Shown: one piece after another, positions 32,614 through 43,778 of the stretch
Layout: each line of letters starts with the position of its first letter
Numbering within the stretch: position 1 is the stretch's first letter
Assembly (NCBI GenBank): GCA_030512335.1
Contig: JAULSU010000006.1
Span: 1,612,001 to 1,676,000 of the forward strand
Length of the DNA: 64,000 bases
From: Immersiella caudata
Taxonomy: Eukaryota > Ascomycota > Sordariomycetes > Sordariales > Lasiosphaeriaceae
Reading direction: 5' to 3'
The notes under the pieces: generated by a model
The model's input: the letters and a program-made list of their open reading frames with translations, nothing else
What the model was told of the DNA's origin: nothing
The model's database searches: none
Position numbers and translations under genes: made by a program

Positions 32614-34725
32614 GTTGGCGTGGTTGTGGAAGGAAGCAGTTAAGTGGGATGCTCTCCTCTTGGTCCTGTGGCTTTATTTTATCCTCGTTCTGTTTCGCTG
32701 TCAGACTTGCTCGATCATGGCGGGGGAGGCTCGTGCAATCGCAGGCGAAAGTTCGCGGGCAGCATTGATAAAACCGGAGGAGGGGAGTCGACTTACCTTG
32801 AAAGCTCAAGTGAGGGGCAATTGAGCAAGCAGCAATTCGAGGAGTCTCGAGGCAGGAAAGCAGCAGTCTGGGATGCAAAAACACCGAACTCAAGGAAGGA
32901 GGGAGAGAGTGGCGGCGTGTGAAGGATGTCGGATTTCGGGAGGAGCCCTTTCGAAAAAGTCCAGAGAACCAGCAGCACGCAGCAACAAAAAGTTCAGCCT
33001 CTGGCGTCTGCTCCGAGCGGCAAGGGACCGTAGCTTGCTTGGGGTGTTGGGAGGAGCCAGAGAAAAAGGTACCCAGGAGCCCGCCCGCCAAAACCATTGG
33101 GGTTGCCCCAAGCGGGGCACCAAGTGTGGAACGAAGGGGAGCGGTCTGGGGCGTCAAAGTATCGGTACCTCGGGTCCCTGGATTGGGGGATTGCTGCAGG
33201 GTACGAGGGGCCAAGCCTCCGCTCCGTCGACCTTCACACCTCGCAGACCCGGATGGGTGTTGCCAGGCAGACCGACATGCAGAGCGTCCGCTGCCCGACA
33301 GTGCGGATGCGGTGTGCGTCGCATCGTGCTATACTTTCTTTGGTTACTTGTTTGAAGCACCCAAATCCCTCGATATCTTTTCGATTTTTTTTCTTTGCTC
33401 AAGTTTCATGCGACCGGTGCCCGATTGCCCATAGCAAGGAGGTTAGTTTGGCGCGGTGGGCAGCAGTTCATCCTCATGGTCCATCCCATCCTCCACCAAC
33501 AAGTCAGACGGAACTGGATTGGGGATGATCCGCCCGCAGCTCCAGCAACGAACGGTACGACGGACAGGTAAAATGAGCCCGGCCAAGGTTGCGCAGCAGC
33601 TGTCGCTATCGATCTTGCGTTGCAACACTACCGCCCACCTTCCCTCCTTTTTTTTTTTTTCTTTCTATCGGCTTCCACTCTCATTTCACGCAGCGGCTAG
33701 TGTAGACTGGCCCGTTGGGCTTTGGGTACCCGTGCGATTGATGCGGGCGAGTCGATGACCCTTCAACACGCTCAACTGCGGTTCCCGCTGCAAGGGAGTG
33801 GAAACCGGAGCAGTGCGGACCGGGCGGCGGGCTTAAAGCATGAGGGGGCCACTGGCGCCCGCTCACGCTGCTGCTGATGTGTCTCCATCAGGTTGGGCTG
33901 GATGACTGACCAAGTGGGCTCCGAACTTTGTCTTCGGTGGCCGCGGACCGGCTCGGCGCCGTGGCCCCGAACATAGCAGTCTTTATGTCATTCCAGTCTA
34001 TGCCGCGTTACACGGCAGGGCAGCCGCCGGCATGCTTCGCGATGCTATTCCATGGCAGGGCTGTGTTGCCGCCCCCCAATGCCGGTATTTTGGTGTCGTG
34101 TGTGCGATTTTTGGGAGGTTAATTTTTGGCACAATTGCTCGACGGCGGGATCGGACGAAAAAAGGTGGGTGGCTGATGATGCGAGGTACCAGTACCTGGG
34201 CCTGCCAAGCGGTGGGGTGGGCCCGGTGCTGTCAGCTAGGAATGGCGAATTGGTGAAAGTCCGCTAGGCGACCGGACAAGGGTCGAAAAAAAGAGTTGGG
34301 GAACAAATGGTTCTTGTTGGATGTTGACTGGCTACCCACCCAATGAGCGTCCGCAACAATTCTTGGGGATTTCAGCAGAGTTCAGGCCTTGCGTTGTCGA
34401 CTTTCTGGAGCCCCTCGCCAACCAGCCCAGCACGGCATCCACTCGAAGGTTTTCCCTGCGGAGCCTTCCTTGCCAAACTGCGCGCAACGCACTCCCGCAC
34501 TCACACGCAACCACCCACCCCCGACCTGGTGCTTCCCGACCGAAATAGAAGGGACCCTGCTGAACAAAAAACCTCCCCCCCGAATTCCCACCGACCTTCT
34601 TCCCCCCGTTGTCATTTCATACGCCTGTTCTGCCTTTTTCCACACTCGATTGCGATCTCTCGCTTGCCCCTCCTTGACACAGAACGCTTTGCTGCGAGCA
34701 CTGAGAGTCGAACAGCTCGATCACC
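32614..34725. promoter_or_regulatory. Divergent promoter shared by the two ATP-citrate lyase genes
   Basis: 2.1 kb between the start codons of acl2 and acl1, with no convincing gene: the many open frames overlap and lack motifs. The ends are CT-rich leader-like sequence (for example T11 near 33650). Head-to-head placement would allow coordinated expression; that this is the reason is inference. Confidence 0.55.
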
Positions 34726-36792
34726 ATGCCTGCTGCTCCTTCCGGCTCGAACGGGGTCAATGGCGGCGCTGCTGCCGCCGCCCCTGGCCTCTCCGCGAAC
34801 GACAACATCCGCCGCTTCGCTGCTCCCAGCCGGCCGCTGAGCCCGCTCCCTCCCCACGCTTTGTTCAACGACAAGACAAGATGCTTCGTCTACGGTCTCC
34901 AGCCCCGTGCCGTGCAGGGCATGCTCGACTTCGACTTCATCTGCAAGCGTTCGACCCCCTCGGTCGCCGGCATCATCTACACATTCGGCGGCCAGTTCGT
35001 CAGCAAAATGTACTGGGGCACCAGCGAGACGCTGCTCCCCGTGTACCAGGAGGTGCCCAAGGCCGTGGCCAAACACCCCGACGTTGACGTTGTCGTCAAC
35101 TTCGCCTCCTCGCGAAGTGTCTACAGCTCGACTTTGGAGCTCATGGAGTACCCCCAGATCAAGACGATTGCCATCATCGCTGAGGGTGTGCCCGAGCGTG
35201 TAAGCTGCCCCTCCCCCGCCCATTGACCAAAGAGCAAGCCGTGAACTGACCTGAACCAGCGCGCGCGAGAGATTGCCCACATTGCCCACAAGAAGGGCAT
35301 CACCATCATCGGCCCTGCCACGGTCGGTGGTATCAAGCCCGGCTGCTTCAAGATTGGTAACACTGGTGGTATGATGGATAACATCGTTGCCTCCAAGCTT
35401 TACCGCAGGGGATCCGTCGGCTACGTCTCCAAGTCTGGAGGCATGTCCAACGAGCTCAACAACATCATCTCCCAGACCACAGACGGTGTCTACGAGGGTG
35501 TGGCCATTGGCGGTGACAGGTACCCCGGCACCACCTTCATCGACCATCTGCTGCGCTACCAGTCCGACCCCGCCTGCAAGATCCTTGTCCTGCTTGGCGA
35601 GGTTGGTGGCGTTGAGGAGTACAAGGTGATTGAGGCCGTTAAGCAGGGCGTCATCACCAAGCCCATTGTCGCTTGGGCTATCGGCACATGCGCAAGCATG
35701 TTCAAGACTGAGGTCCAGTTTGGTCACGCCGGTTCGTTCGCCAACTCGCAGCTTGAGACGGCCGCGATGAAGAACAAGAGCATGCGCGAGGCTGGCTTCT
35801 ACGTCCCCAACACCTTCGAGGACATGCCCTCCCTGCTCAAGGAGGTCTATGACAAGCTCGTCAAGAGCGGCAGCATCAAGCCCCAACCTGAGCCCGTTGT
35901 TCCCAAGATCCCCATCGATTACTCGTGGGCTCAGGAGCTCGGCCTCATCCGTAAGCCTGCTGCCTTTATATCCACCATCTCCGACGACCGTGGTCAGGAG
36001 CTCCTCTACGCCGGCATGCCTATTTCGGACGTGTTCAGGGAGGATATTGGCATTGGTGGTGTCATGTCTCTTCTGTGGTTCCGTCGCCGTCTGCCTGACT
36101 ACGCCTCCAAGTTCCTCGAGATGGTTCTCATGCTTACCGCTGACCACGGTCCGGCCGTGTCTGGTGCCATGAACACCATCATCACCACTCGTGCCGGCAA
36201 GGACCTCATCAGCGCCCTTGTCAGCGGTCTGCTCACGATTGGCTCCCGCTTTGGTGGTGCCCTTGACGGTGCCGCCGAGGAGTTCACCAAGGCTTCGGAC
36301 AAGGGTCTGAGCCCCCGTGAGTTCGTTGACAGCATGCGCAAGGCAAATAAGCTCATTCCCGGTATCGGCCACCGTGTCAAGTCGCGGAACAACCCCGATC
36401 TCCGCGTTGAGCTCGTCAAGGAGTACGTCAAGGCCAAGTTCCCCAGCCACAAGCTGCTCGACTATGCTCTGGCAGTTGAGACTGTCACCACCTCCAAGAA
36501 GGACAACCTCATCCTCAACGTCGATGGCTGTATCGCAGTATGCTTCGTCGACCTGCTGAGGAACTGCGGCGCCTTCAGCCCCGAAGAGGCCGAGGACTAC
36601 CTCAGCATGGGTGTGCTCAACGGTCTGTTCGTGCTCGGTCGCAGCATTGGTCTTATTGCCCACTACCTCGACCAGAAGAGACTGCGCACTGGTCTCTACC
36701 GTCACCCGTGGGATGACATCACCTACCTTCTCCCCAGCCTGCAGCAGTCTGGCCCGCCAGGCGCTGAGGGCCGTGTTGAGGTGCAGATGTAA
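34726..36792 (+). CDS. acl1: ATP-citrate lyase subunit 1 (CoA-binding/citryl-CoA lyase half)
   Basis: Model join(34726..35199,35260..36792), 668 residues; one 60-base intron in phase 0 joins AEGVPER to RAREIAH. It matches the C-terminal half of animal ACLY: a succinyl-CoA-synthetase-like part with the active-site His in FGHAGSFAN (about 311), which carries the phosphate during citryl phosphate formation, and a citrate-synthase-like C-terminal part (MLTADHGPAVSGA, IPGIGHRVKS) that splits citryl-CoA. The N-terminal 30 residues are Ala/Gly-rich and variable. Cytosolic acetyl-CoA from this enzyme feeds lipid synthesis and acetylation. Paired head-to-head with acl2. Confidence 0.97.
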
Positions 36793-37472
36793 GGGGTTTT
36801 TATGGTGGTTTGAGCAAAAAGGCGGAGGGAATTCCGGGCGTATATCCAATGGTAGAAGAAGGAACTTCAGGATTGGGATTGGAACACCGCTTCACGGTTT
36901 ACACGGGCTCTGAAGTTCAACGTGCCATGTCATGATTTTGGTAGAGCGTGCTCGGTTCAGTCGAGTGTAAGACAATGAAATAGAGCTTTAATTGATGAAG
37001 TCCGAATGAGCACTACCTAATACATTTTGTCTTTCCCATTTGCTCCTGGTTGGTGTCGCGTGCTGTGTTGTCGGTCCTCGTGTGTTTGCCGTGATGTCAA
37101 TTGGCGGTGTGACCCACTTCTGTTGACCCATCAAAAAAGGCGGTCTGGTGGGCATAATTTTTGTCCATCGCGCCGGCATCCCCAAGCTCGAAGCTCGGTA
37201 GCATCTCACAATCCCCAGCGTGACGAGCTGTGCACCCATTCCACCTTCCTGGTAGCAGTCGATCAAGTGAGATCCCAGTTCTTCTTCCTCGTAGGACTAA
37301 CCCCGCGCTCCTCCTACCATACTAACCTCCGCTTGTGCCTCCAGCCATTGACGACACCACATCGCATCACATCCCCATTCCACCCCGCTCCGACCCACGC
37401 GCCAGGAACCCGAACGTCTACTCCTTCTACACCGAGTAATTGCTCGAATTACAAATCCAATCAAGAGCCGCG
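36793..37472. other. Intergenic region
   Basis: 3' UTR of acl1 and promoter/leader of the ribosomal protein gene. No gene seen. Confidence 0.5.
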
Positions 37473-37808
37473 ATGTCCTGGTTCCGGATCACCCTCCACC
37501 GCAGCGCCATCGGTCTCCCCGAGCGCACGCGCGGCGTCCTTGCCGCCCTCGGCCTGCGCAAGCGTTCCCAGGTTGTTTTTCACCCCGTCAGCGCCCAATT
37601 CGCAGGCATGATCCTCAAGGTGAAGGAGCTGGTCAAGGTGGAGGAGGTGGATCGGCCATTGACGCCGGCGGAGGTCAAGGCGGAGAGGACGCCGGAGCCT
37701 GGGTTTTGGCTGGAAAGTCGGGCAGCAGGGGGTGTGCTGAAGGAGGTGGCGGCTTTGGCGAGGAGGAGAGGGGAGGTGGGGGAGGAGGAGGGGGAGGTCA
37801 GGTTATGA
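37473..37808 (+). CDS. mrpl33: Mitochondrial large-subunit ribosomal protein uL30m
   Basis: Single exon, 111 residues. The start reads WFRITLHRSAIGLPERTRGVLAALGLRKRSQVVFHP, the L30 fold signature (beta strand, two helices) with the family's hallmark I-G-x-P-x-x-x-R..LxxLGLxK. It belongs to the mitochondrial 54S ribosome. The C-terminal 45 residues are charged and Glu-rich, longer than bacterial L30. No cleavable presequence is apparent, as in yeast Mrpl33. The last 90 bases of the coding strand are almost only G and A. Confidence 0.88.
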   Translation: MSWFRITLHRSAIGLPERTRGVLAALGLRKRSQVVFHPVSAQFAGMILKVKELVKVEEVDRPLTPAEVKAERTPEPGFWLESRAAGGVLKEVAALARRRGEVGEEEGEVRL

Positions 37809-38324
37809 GGACGCCTAAAGGGGGTTGGTGAGGGTGTATGATAGAGCTGGGAGGGCGTTGCGTGTAGCCCGAGGTTGCCGTGTATCATATAATCCAACAT
37901 GTCACATCATAAGGAAACGAGAAGGTTTAGAATGATGGTCTCTTAGGCTATGTTGCTCCCTTAATCGTATGCTGGTGTAAACCCAGGGGAACCTGAACGC
38001 CAGCAAGGGTCAAGACCTTCAGACGGTATAATAATCTATCGTACAAGGCAAAATTCATGTCTCATGTCGCGCATTTGTGTCCGCCGCCAAGAGGATCCCA
38101 TCCCAAAGCTTGCCCTGAAAAATCCCCGACATCCTGCGCCTGAGTATCCCAGAGAGAATCACGGTTGCCCCAGTACCGCCCGTCCAAGCCAAAGATGTCC
38201 GTCGTATGACAGGGGAAACACCAATAAAGCTCTCCTAATCAGAGTGAGCCGGCAAGCCAAACGTCGTAATCCTCGCACCATTTGCCTTCATTCTTGACCG
38301 TGCGTGCGTTCTAGTAAACACATA
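37809..38324. other. Convergent 3' intergenic region
   Basis: No gene seen; 3' flanks of the uL30m gene and of the leftward MRG-domain exons. Confidence 0.5.
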
Positions 38325-41300
38325 TCAGACGCTTCTCGCCTGGTCGATATACTCCTGACCAGGAGTCTCGTACTCGCTGACAAAGTACTTGGAAGCGTGA
38401 CGTCCAAACCAGTTGGCGAACATGGTCAACTCCTCGCGCAAACGGTTCACGGACTGCTGATCCATATTGGTCTGCGCGATAAGCTCAGGAAGGGACACTA
38501 CGGGGCGTTAGTACACAGCAAGGGACGGGACAAAGCGACAAAGCAAGGGCAAATACCAAGAAGACGAGCGAGATGCTCCGCACCATATGTGTCGAGCGCG
38601 CTCTTGTGGTTGCAGTCTGATCCAGAGGCCCACTGATCGTGAAAGTCAAAATATTGTGCGCGCTCAAATCTACGGCGATGTTGTTTGTCAGCTTCCTGAT
38701 CAATCAGGGGTGATCCTCACGGGCAATCACCTATAGAGAAGGATGCGGCCAAGGCATCGGTCAAAGTAGTTTCGCAATCCAGCGACGGTCTCTTCCAGTA
38801 TCTCAAGAGATGCAGATCCATCCTCGCGACGTGGCCGTTCAAAGGCAAGGTAGTCGTTCAGGATCTCCTCGACGGGGTGAGGGTGCGGAAGAGGGACGAG
38901 CTGCTGGTTCTTTGTGACGTTCTCCCAATCGTCGACAAGCATCGACTTGACGTGGTCAGGAATGGGAATCTTGATAGACGGCCGATTGTGGAATGCCTCT
39001 TCCTAAAATGCGCGTTAGTACCGTAATTGCGGTCATTGCTGCGCGCCCGCGTGATGTTCCGACAACTGTGCTTCTTGCCGAGTGTGCTAACCACTAGGCT
39101 AGCAACTGACAGGATCGCAGTCCGATTCCTCCCCTTCCTCTGGGATAGCCGACAAATCGAATGGTGCGGTGCTTTGAACTTTGGCTGGGGGCGACAGCTC
39201 CGGGGTAGTCAGAGGAGATGACAGAGGGCTGGGCAGAGACTTGTTGGCAGCTGAGCTCCTTGTCACGCGGGCGGTGCGGGAAATGCCAACTGGCGCTTTG
39301 GCGGTGCGCATGCTGGTCTTCTTGCTCGGAGAGGCCTCCTTGGGAGAGGCGTTGGTGCTCTGAGCCAGCATCAAAAGTCCCGCCGCAGCGTCGGCCTCAG
39401 CAGCCGCAAGACCGATCTCTGCCCTTTTGTCGTCGAGATTAGTTCCCGCCAGGGGGATATTGTGGCTAGGGTGAAGGCCCTCGTAGTATCGGCCCAGCTC
39501 TGGCGTCCACAGCGACATTCTCTTGGCTCTCAGAATGACCGGGTGCTTCTCTCCAGGCTGAATCTCCTTTTTGACAGCAGGAGCGACAAAACGAGTGCAG
39601 TCGCCCAGCTTGTACCGCCCGTTCTTGTCGACGTAACTGTAGTCTTTGGAGGGTGGCAGATTGAGTAGCTTGTCCTCCGCTGCCTGGGTGTTGACCCAGG
39701 CGGCTTCACGTTTGGCAAAGTCGTCTATTTCCTTGCCCAGCTGGCCAATCTCATTGTGGACAGCGGTGTCGTAGAGGGGCTCACGGGCAGCTGTGGCCCT
39801 TCTGGAGGGAAGTCGTCTCACCATTTTGATGATGGTAATGAGAGTGAAGATATGACTCCAAAGGTGAGAAGGAAAAATCGGTGGTCAAAAGTTTTCGTTC
39901 TTGGGGGGATGTGAGGGCAGGCGCGGAACACTTGCAAAAATATTTTGCTTCCTTTAGTCAATTTCTGCTCAGCGTCGAATAGCCGACCGCGAAGAGCAAT
40001 GATCGATGGGAAAGCTTGCCAGCTCCTGAAAATGAGGGAGGGTGTTGATGGTCGAAAAGGTGCCGCGGTGGGGGGAAAGTGATGTGAAAAGATCGGCTGA
40101 GCGCTTCTTGTGAGGTGGTTCGGCGAAGGAACAAAATTGCTCACTTCCAAGAAGCGGTCCGGAAAGATGTGAAAATCCGGTGGGTGGCGCGAAGTTGTGA
40201 GGAATCTCTTCGACAAGAAGTGGTGCGAAGAAAGTTGTTTTTTTTTCTCAGGGGGGAGGGTGAGAGTGAGGAGCGGTTGTCGATACTTCGCAGGAGTGAT
40301 GGTCCAGAAATCGAAGGGAAAAGTGTTGATGGGTTCTTCTGCGAAGAACAACAGGAGAAGTAATCGCTTGCCAGTTTCTCGTGGGTTGGTGGTTGAGAAT
40401 TGTGGAAAGCGAAAATACAACGAGGGGTGAACGAGGGGTGAGAATAAGGGCGAGTGCTGGTGTTCGCCTTGCCGATGGTCTCCTTCGCCAGCGAGCGATT
40501 GTGGCCAAAGCTGCCACGCAGTGAATTGGTTGTCCCTCCGCCGGCAATGAGACAGCAAACACCAATACTCCTTTTCTCGAGACCTTCGACCCAGGTTGCG
40601 AACCCAGCCGAACCGCCGTCAACAACAGGCTTCCCCACTCCTCGCCAGCCGCAAGGATGACACTGATGAATCTCCCCCTTCGCCGAACACCTCTCTTCCC
40701 TGAGATTCTAGTCCCAGCCTCCAAGACGCTGCGATGCTAATATCCTCGCTGCGTTTACCTCCGCTCCAGGTTCCGCGCCCGTAGGCAGTAGGAAGGGCGG
40801 GCCTTGATCAACAAGTGCTAAACACTTTCCTCTTGCGAGCCCCTCGGCCACAAACAGCGCATCTCAGGCCACTGTCCTGATGACCGCTTCGTCCATCCTC
40901 CAACTCCAACTTTAGGTCTCCCATAGCCTCCACGAGCGAGTGCCCGACCCCAGCGAGAAGAACACCAAACGCAACGAAACGCAAACGCATCCTGGACAAA
41001 ATGAAACAGGGGGCACGGGGGATGAACTTACATGCTCAAGGTCGAAATCTCTCGCCCTCCGCGGTGCTCTGGTGCTCTGGGTCGTAGCACCGGCGGCGGT
41101 CCGCTCTTCACTGCCGCGCGCCGAACTCATATCAGAACCTGCCGCACCACGTCCCGTCGCCTTCTTGGCCGGTTGCTTAGCCGCCTTCAAGCTGTTGGAC
41201 TGGGCACGAAGCTGGGCAGCAAGCTCCTTATTTTCGTCGGTAAACTTGCGGACGCGGTCCTGCGGGACCCAGTCGTCCCAGCTGCTCTTCCAGCCCTTGT

Positions 41301-41445
41301 AGTGGATCTTGTACTGCCATCCCTCGCCGTTCTCGCCCGGCTGGACGTCCAGGATCTTGGCCTCATACAGCATGTCCATGTGGAAGCACAGCACGCGCTC
41401 ATCCTTGGAGAAGGGCGCCTGCGGCGGCTGCTGCTTGGGAGCCAT
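38325..41445 (-). CDS. eaf3: EAF3/MRG15-type chromodomain-MRG protein, interrupted by a 2-kb intron
   Basis: Model complement(join(38325..38497,38557..38669,38731..39002,41032..41445)), 323 residues, the normal length for the family. Exon 1 has the chromo barrel (DERVLCFHMDMLYEAKIL, IHYKGWKSSWDDWV) and a basic linker ending RARDFDLEH at a GTAAGT donor. The other exons encode the MRG domain: RPSIKIPIPDHVKSMLVDDWE, LLYRFERAQYF, YGAEHLARLLVSLPEL, FVSEYETPGQEYIDQA. Eaf3 is a subunit of NuA4 acetyltransferase and Rpd3S deacetylase complexes and binds methylated H3K36. The unusual point is the 2029-base intron 39003-41031, which contains another same-strand ORF (39099-39824). No closer MRG exon exists downstream of exon 1. 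The alternative is that the MRG exons belong to that inner ORF. Confidence 0.75.
39099..39824 (-). CDS. Unknown protein nested in the EAF3 intron, or alternative first exon
   Basis: Open frame of 241 codons on the same strand as EAF3 and inside its long intron. The ATG has a good context (CAAAATGG) and is preceded by a CT-rich leader-like stretch. N-terminal 120 residues look folded (GQLGKEIDDFAKREAAWVN, YVDKNGRYKLGDCTRFV, RMSLWTPELGRYYEGLHPSH); the rest is low-complexity, Lys/Ser/Pro-rich with SPKK, suggesting a nuclear protein. I recognise no family. The frame ends three codons after GAT CCT|GTCAGT; splicing this donor to the acceptor at 39003 (108-base intron with TACTAAC branch point) would fuse it in phase 0 to the MRG exons. 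Either a separate nested gene or an alternative N-terminus of an MRG protein. Confidence 0.6.
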   Translation of the reverse strand: MVRRLPSRRATAAREPLYDTAVHNEIGQLGKEIDDFAKREAAWVNTQAAEDKLLNLPPSKDYSYVDKNGRYKLGDCTRFVAPAVKKEIQPGEKHPVILRAKRMSLWTPELGRYYEGLHPSHNIPLAGTNLDDKRAEIGLAAAEADAAAGLLMLAQSTNASPKEASPSKKTSMRTAKAPVGISRTARVTRSSAANKSLPSPLSSPLTTPELSPPAKVQSTAPFDLSAIPEEGEESDCDPVSC

Positions 41446-41993
41446 GGCTACCTGACTGGATGAATTGAATCAACGAATGAATGCAGAAGGTATGTCGTTC
41501 TTTGCACCACAAGACGCGGATGAGATGTGTCTATGAAGATGCAGAGTTGAGTTGCGAAGCTGATAGCGAAAAGTCTAATTTCCCTGCTTTCCAGACCAAG
41601 AAAAACTCGGCGGTTGGAAGATCCAGGTGCGTCAGATTATCGACGATAAGCTTGTTTGGCTCTAGGTTCGCGATACTGTTAGTCGGGAAGTCGCGATACA
41701 TAATAAGAGGTTGCGGCAGGGGCTTTACCGATCACGAGATCACGCGTTCCTCTCACTGGCTGACTTAGCGTGTCTCCCTTTGGCTGTCAAGCACAGACCC
41801 GAGATCTCTCAACACCAGAAAGCAAGCCGATGACAAGTCGAAATCCGAGCTGATCGTTAAGGAGGAGAAAAAAAGAGAGAAATTTTGCTCTTAAATCCAA
41901 GAGGGAAACCTCAAGATTTGTTAGGCTGAGGTAGCTCGTCCCGTCTTGAGTTTTCGCGTTTTTACTTCTACGTTTGGAGTCCACATTCACACA
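41446..41993. promoter_or_regulatory. Divergent promoter, EAF3 and Cnl2/Nkp2 genes
   Basis: 548 bases between divergent ATGs with no coding evidence. Confidence 0.5.
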
Positions 41994-42621
41994 ATGGCAC
42001 CCACTGAGGCGAAGATTCTGAGCAACTATTTGCTCATACCTGCCCAGTTACCCACAATCGTCTCATTGCAAGAATTCATCGCGCTTTTCCCTCGCCCGCT
42101 ACAGTCATCGCCTCAGGTCCGAAGCCTCTACCGCGATCTACAGAGCCAGAGGAACGCCCTCGTAGATTCAGTCGCCTCAGAGATTGACCATGAAGTGAAG
42201 AGAGGCAAGGCGCTCCGTCGCGAGGTTATCAGGACGAAACGCGAGGCAGAATCGCAGGAGTATGACGATGAGGTGGAAATCGAGAGGATGGTAGGATATA
42301 CATGCCTTACCCCGCGTTGCGCGTCATAACCTTTGTCACCGGAAGCACTGACAAACATAGCTGTTTGGGGACGCGTCCAATGCACAAAGCGCGAAGCACA
42401 CGATAAACACCATTATTCCCGACCTGGAGAGCGCAGTCGGCGAGCTTGAAGGGGAGCTGGAGCGTCTTCAACGAGAAGAGGCATCCCTCTTGGAATCGGT
42501 CCAACAAACGGTTGGAAACCTGAGCGACCTCCGCTACGGCCGCCCAGGCAACAGCCAGCTGCGAGAGCAAGTTCTCGATGGCCTGGGAGACTTGCAGGAG
42601 ACTTGCAAGGCGAAGAAGTAG
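41994..42621 (+). CDS. cnl2: Inner kinetochore protein Cnl2/Nkp2
   Basis: Model join(41994..42290,42361..42621), 185 residues; one 70-base intron in phase 0. The N-terminal motif EAKILSNYLLIPAQLPTIVSLQEFIALFP is the family signature (cnl2/NKP2), followed by VRSLYRDLQSQRNALVDSVASEI and a long coiled coil (VGELEGELERLQREEASLLESVQ). It is a small subunit of the constitutive centromere-associated network (CCAN) that supports COMA-type subunits at the inner kinetochore. Another CCAN gene, CENP-Q, lies 2.2 kb downstream on the same strand. Confidence 0.88.
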
Positions 42622-42847
42622 TATATCGATTACTATGGAAAGCGCGGTCGTTTAACCCTGACATGCGCTTGTATAATTCCCCCAATACCGTTCCCAGGAC
42701 AGACATGCACAAAGAAAGCAACGGTTTCCTCCCGCTGTTTACCCTCCCCGTTTAAGCCGCCGTCTCCGAGTCCAAGCCAGACCCACGCTACCCTCTGATA
42801 ACACAAACAAGAAATCCCGGTCATTCAGAAGAGCCCATTACATCAAT

Positions 42848-43778
42848 CTACGAGCGAGCGTCTCCGGGGGGAGCAGCACCCCTGGGAGCCGCAGGCCGGC
42901 CACCGGTGGGATCCATCTGGCGGTTCCTGCGGAAGTCAGCATTTACAGCGAATGGTGGAGAGGAGATTGGTGCAACTTACATGACCGACCTGCTGAGGAA
43001 GGAAACAATAAGCATGAAAGCCCACGAGGGGACAACGTTGAAGCCCCAGAGAATGTAGCCGATCGGGACAGCGAGGCCATACTCGGCGAGGACGCCATTG
43101 AAGGGGTGGAAATAGCTCTCCACGAGGCGGAAGCTCTCCTTGACTGGCTTGGCCTGAAGATCGAGAATGGTCTGGGTGCTGACGGTGGAAAGGTTCAGGG
43201 GCTTCCAGTAGACGTCAATAGGAGCAGGAGAAGGGAGCATCTCAAAGACCCAAAGAGAACCCGCGCTGGCACCCCAGCTGTTGCACAAAGGCTGTTGATC
43301 CTCGCAGTCGAGGCGCGCAAGATGAGGGGTGTTGGACTGGGTTGCGAACTTGGCAGCCGACTCCTTGAAGGCAGCGTCGAGCTTGCCGCAGTGGCCTGCA
43401 TTTGAATAGACATTGTCAGCGACCTGGAGAATAGGGCAGGACGAGCGCGCGACAAAGGCGACACGTACCATAGCATGTCTTGTTTCCTCCGGAGACCAGA
43501 ATGTACCATTCCTCGGGAGTCGTAGCACCCGGCTTCACCGAGGCGTAGACAGTGTCCTTCCAGTTCTCCAGCGTAAGGTTCTCAATCTTCTTAGGGCCGA
43601 CCTTCGCCGCCTTTGACTTGGGCGCCGCAGCGGTGGGCTCTGCCTTGTCGGCAGCTGGTGCAGCAGCCCCAAAGCTGCTGAGGAAGTTCTGGAACTTGGC
43701 CTTGTACTGCTCAAATGGACTCTCAGCAGCCGCTGCGAGAAGCGGCAGCGCAAGGATAGCGGTTGAAGAGAAGCGCAT
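42848..43778 (-). CDS. ER membrane protein with thioredoxin-like lumenal region
   Basis: Model complement(join(42848..42926,42981..43395,43469..43778)), 267 residues. A signal peptide (FSSTAILALPLLAAAAE) is followed by a lumenal domain with two Asn-glycosylation sites (ENLTLENW, LNLSTVST), a thioredoxin-fold-like segment around NKTCYGHCGK, and AKFATQSNTPHLARLDCEDQQPLCNSW. Near the C-terminus is one membrane span (VVPSWAFMLIVSFLSR) and a Pro/Arg-rich cytosolic tail. The fungal family is conserved and sometimes labelled peptidyl-tRNA hydrolase, for which I see no support. The redox-like motif is C-x3-C, not C-x2-C. Exon joins complete the Cys motif and the tail and preserve phase. Confidence 0.75.

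Noticed and set aside
32646..33530. Cluster of 80-250-codon overlapping open frames on both strands
   Set aside because: They lie in the divergent acl promoter, overlap each other in all frames and show no motif or signal peptide.
34612..36849. 745-codon open frame on the reverse strand
   Set aside because: It is antisense to acl1, whose protein is unmistakable; the reverse frame is open only because of strong C/G third-position bias (Leu/Val/Glu/Gly-rich text without domains).
39060..39110. tRNA A-box-like string (GCCTAGTGGTTAGCA on the reverse strand)
   Set aside because: No T arm or matching acceptor stem follows; chance resemblance inside the intron.
39818..40558. 246-codon reverse open frame upstream of the inner EAF3-intron ORF
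   Set aside because: Pro/Ser/Phe-rich text typical of CT-rich leader or promoter DNA; it overlaps the ATG of the 39824 ORF in another frame and has no motif.
40808..41031. Read-through extension of the EAF3 chromo exon (ending at 40912 or 40808)
   Set aside because: The sequence after DLEH starts with a perfect GTAAGT donor and loses protein-like character; the MRG exon restores the family sequence instead.
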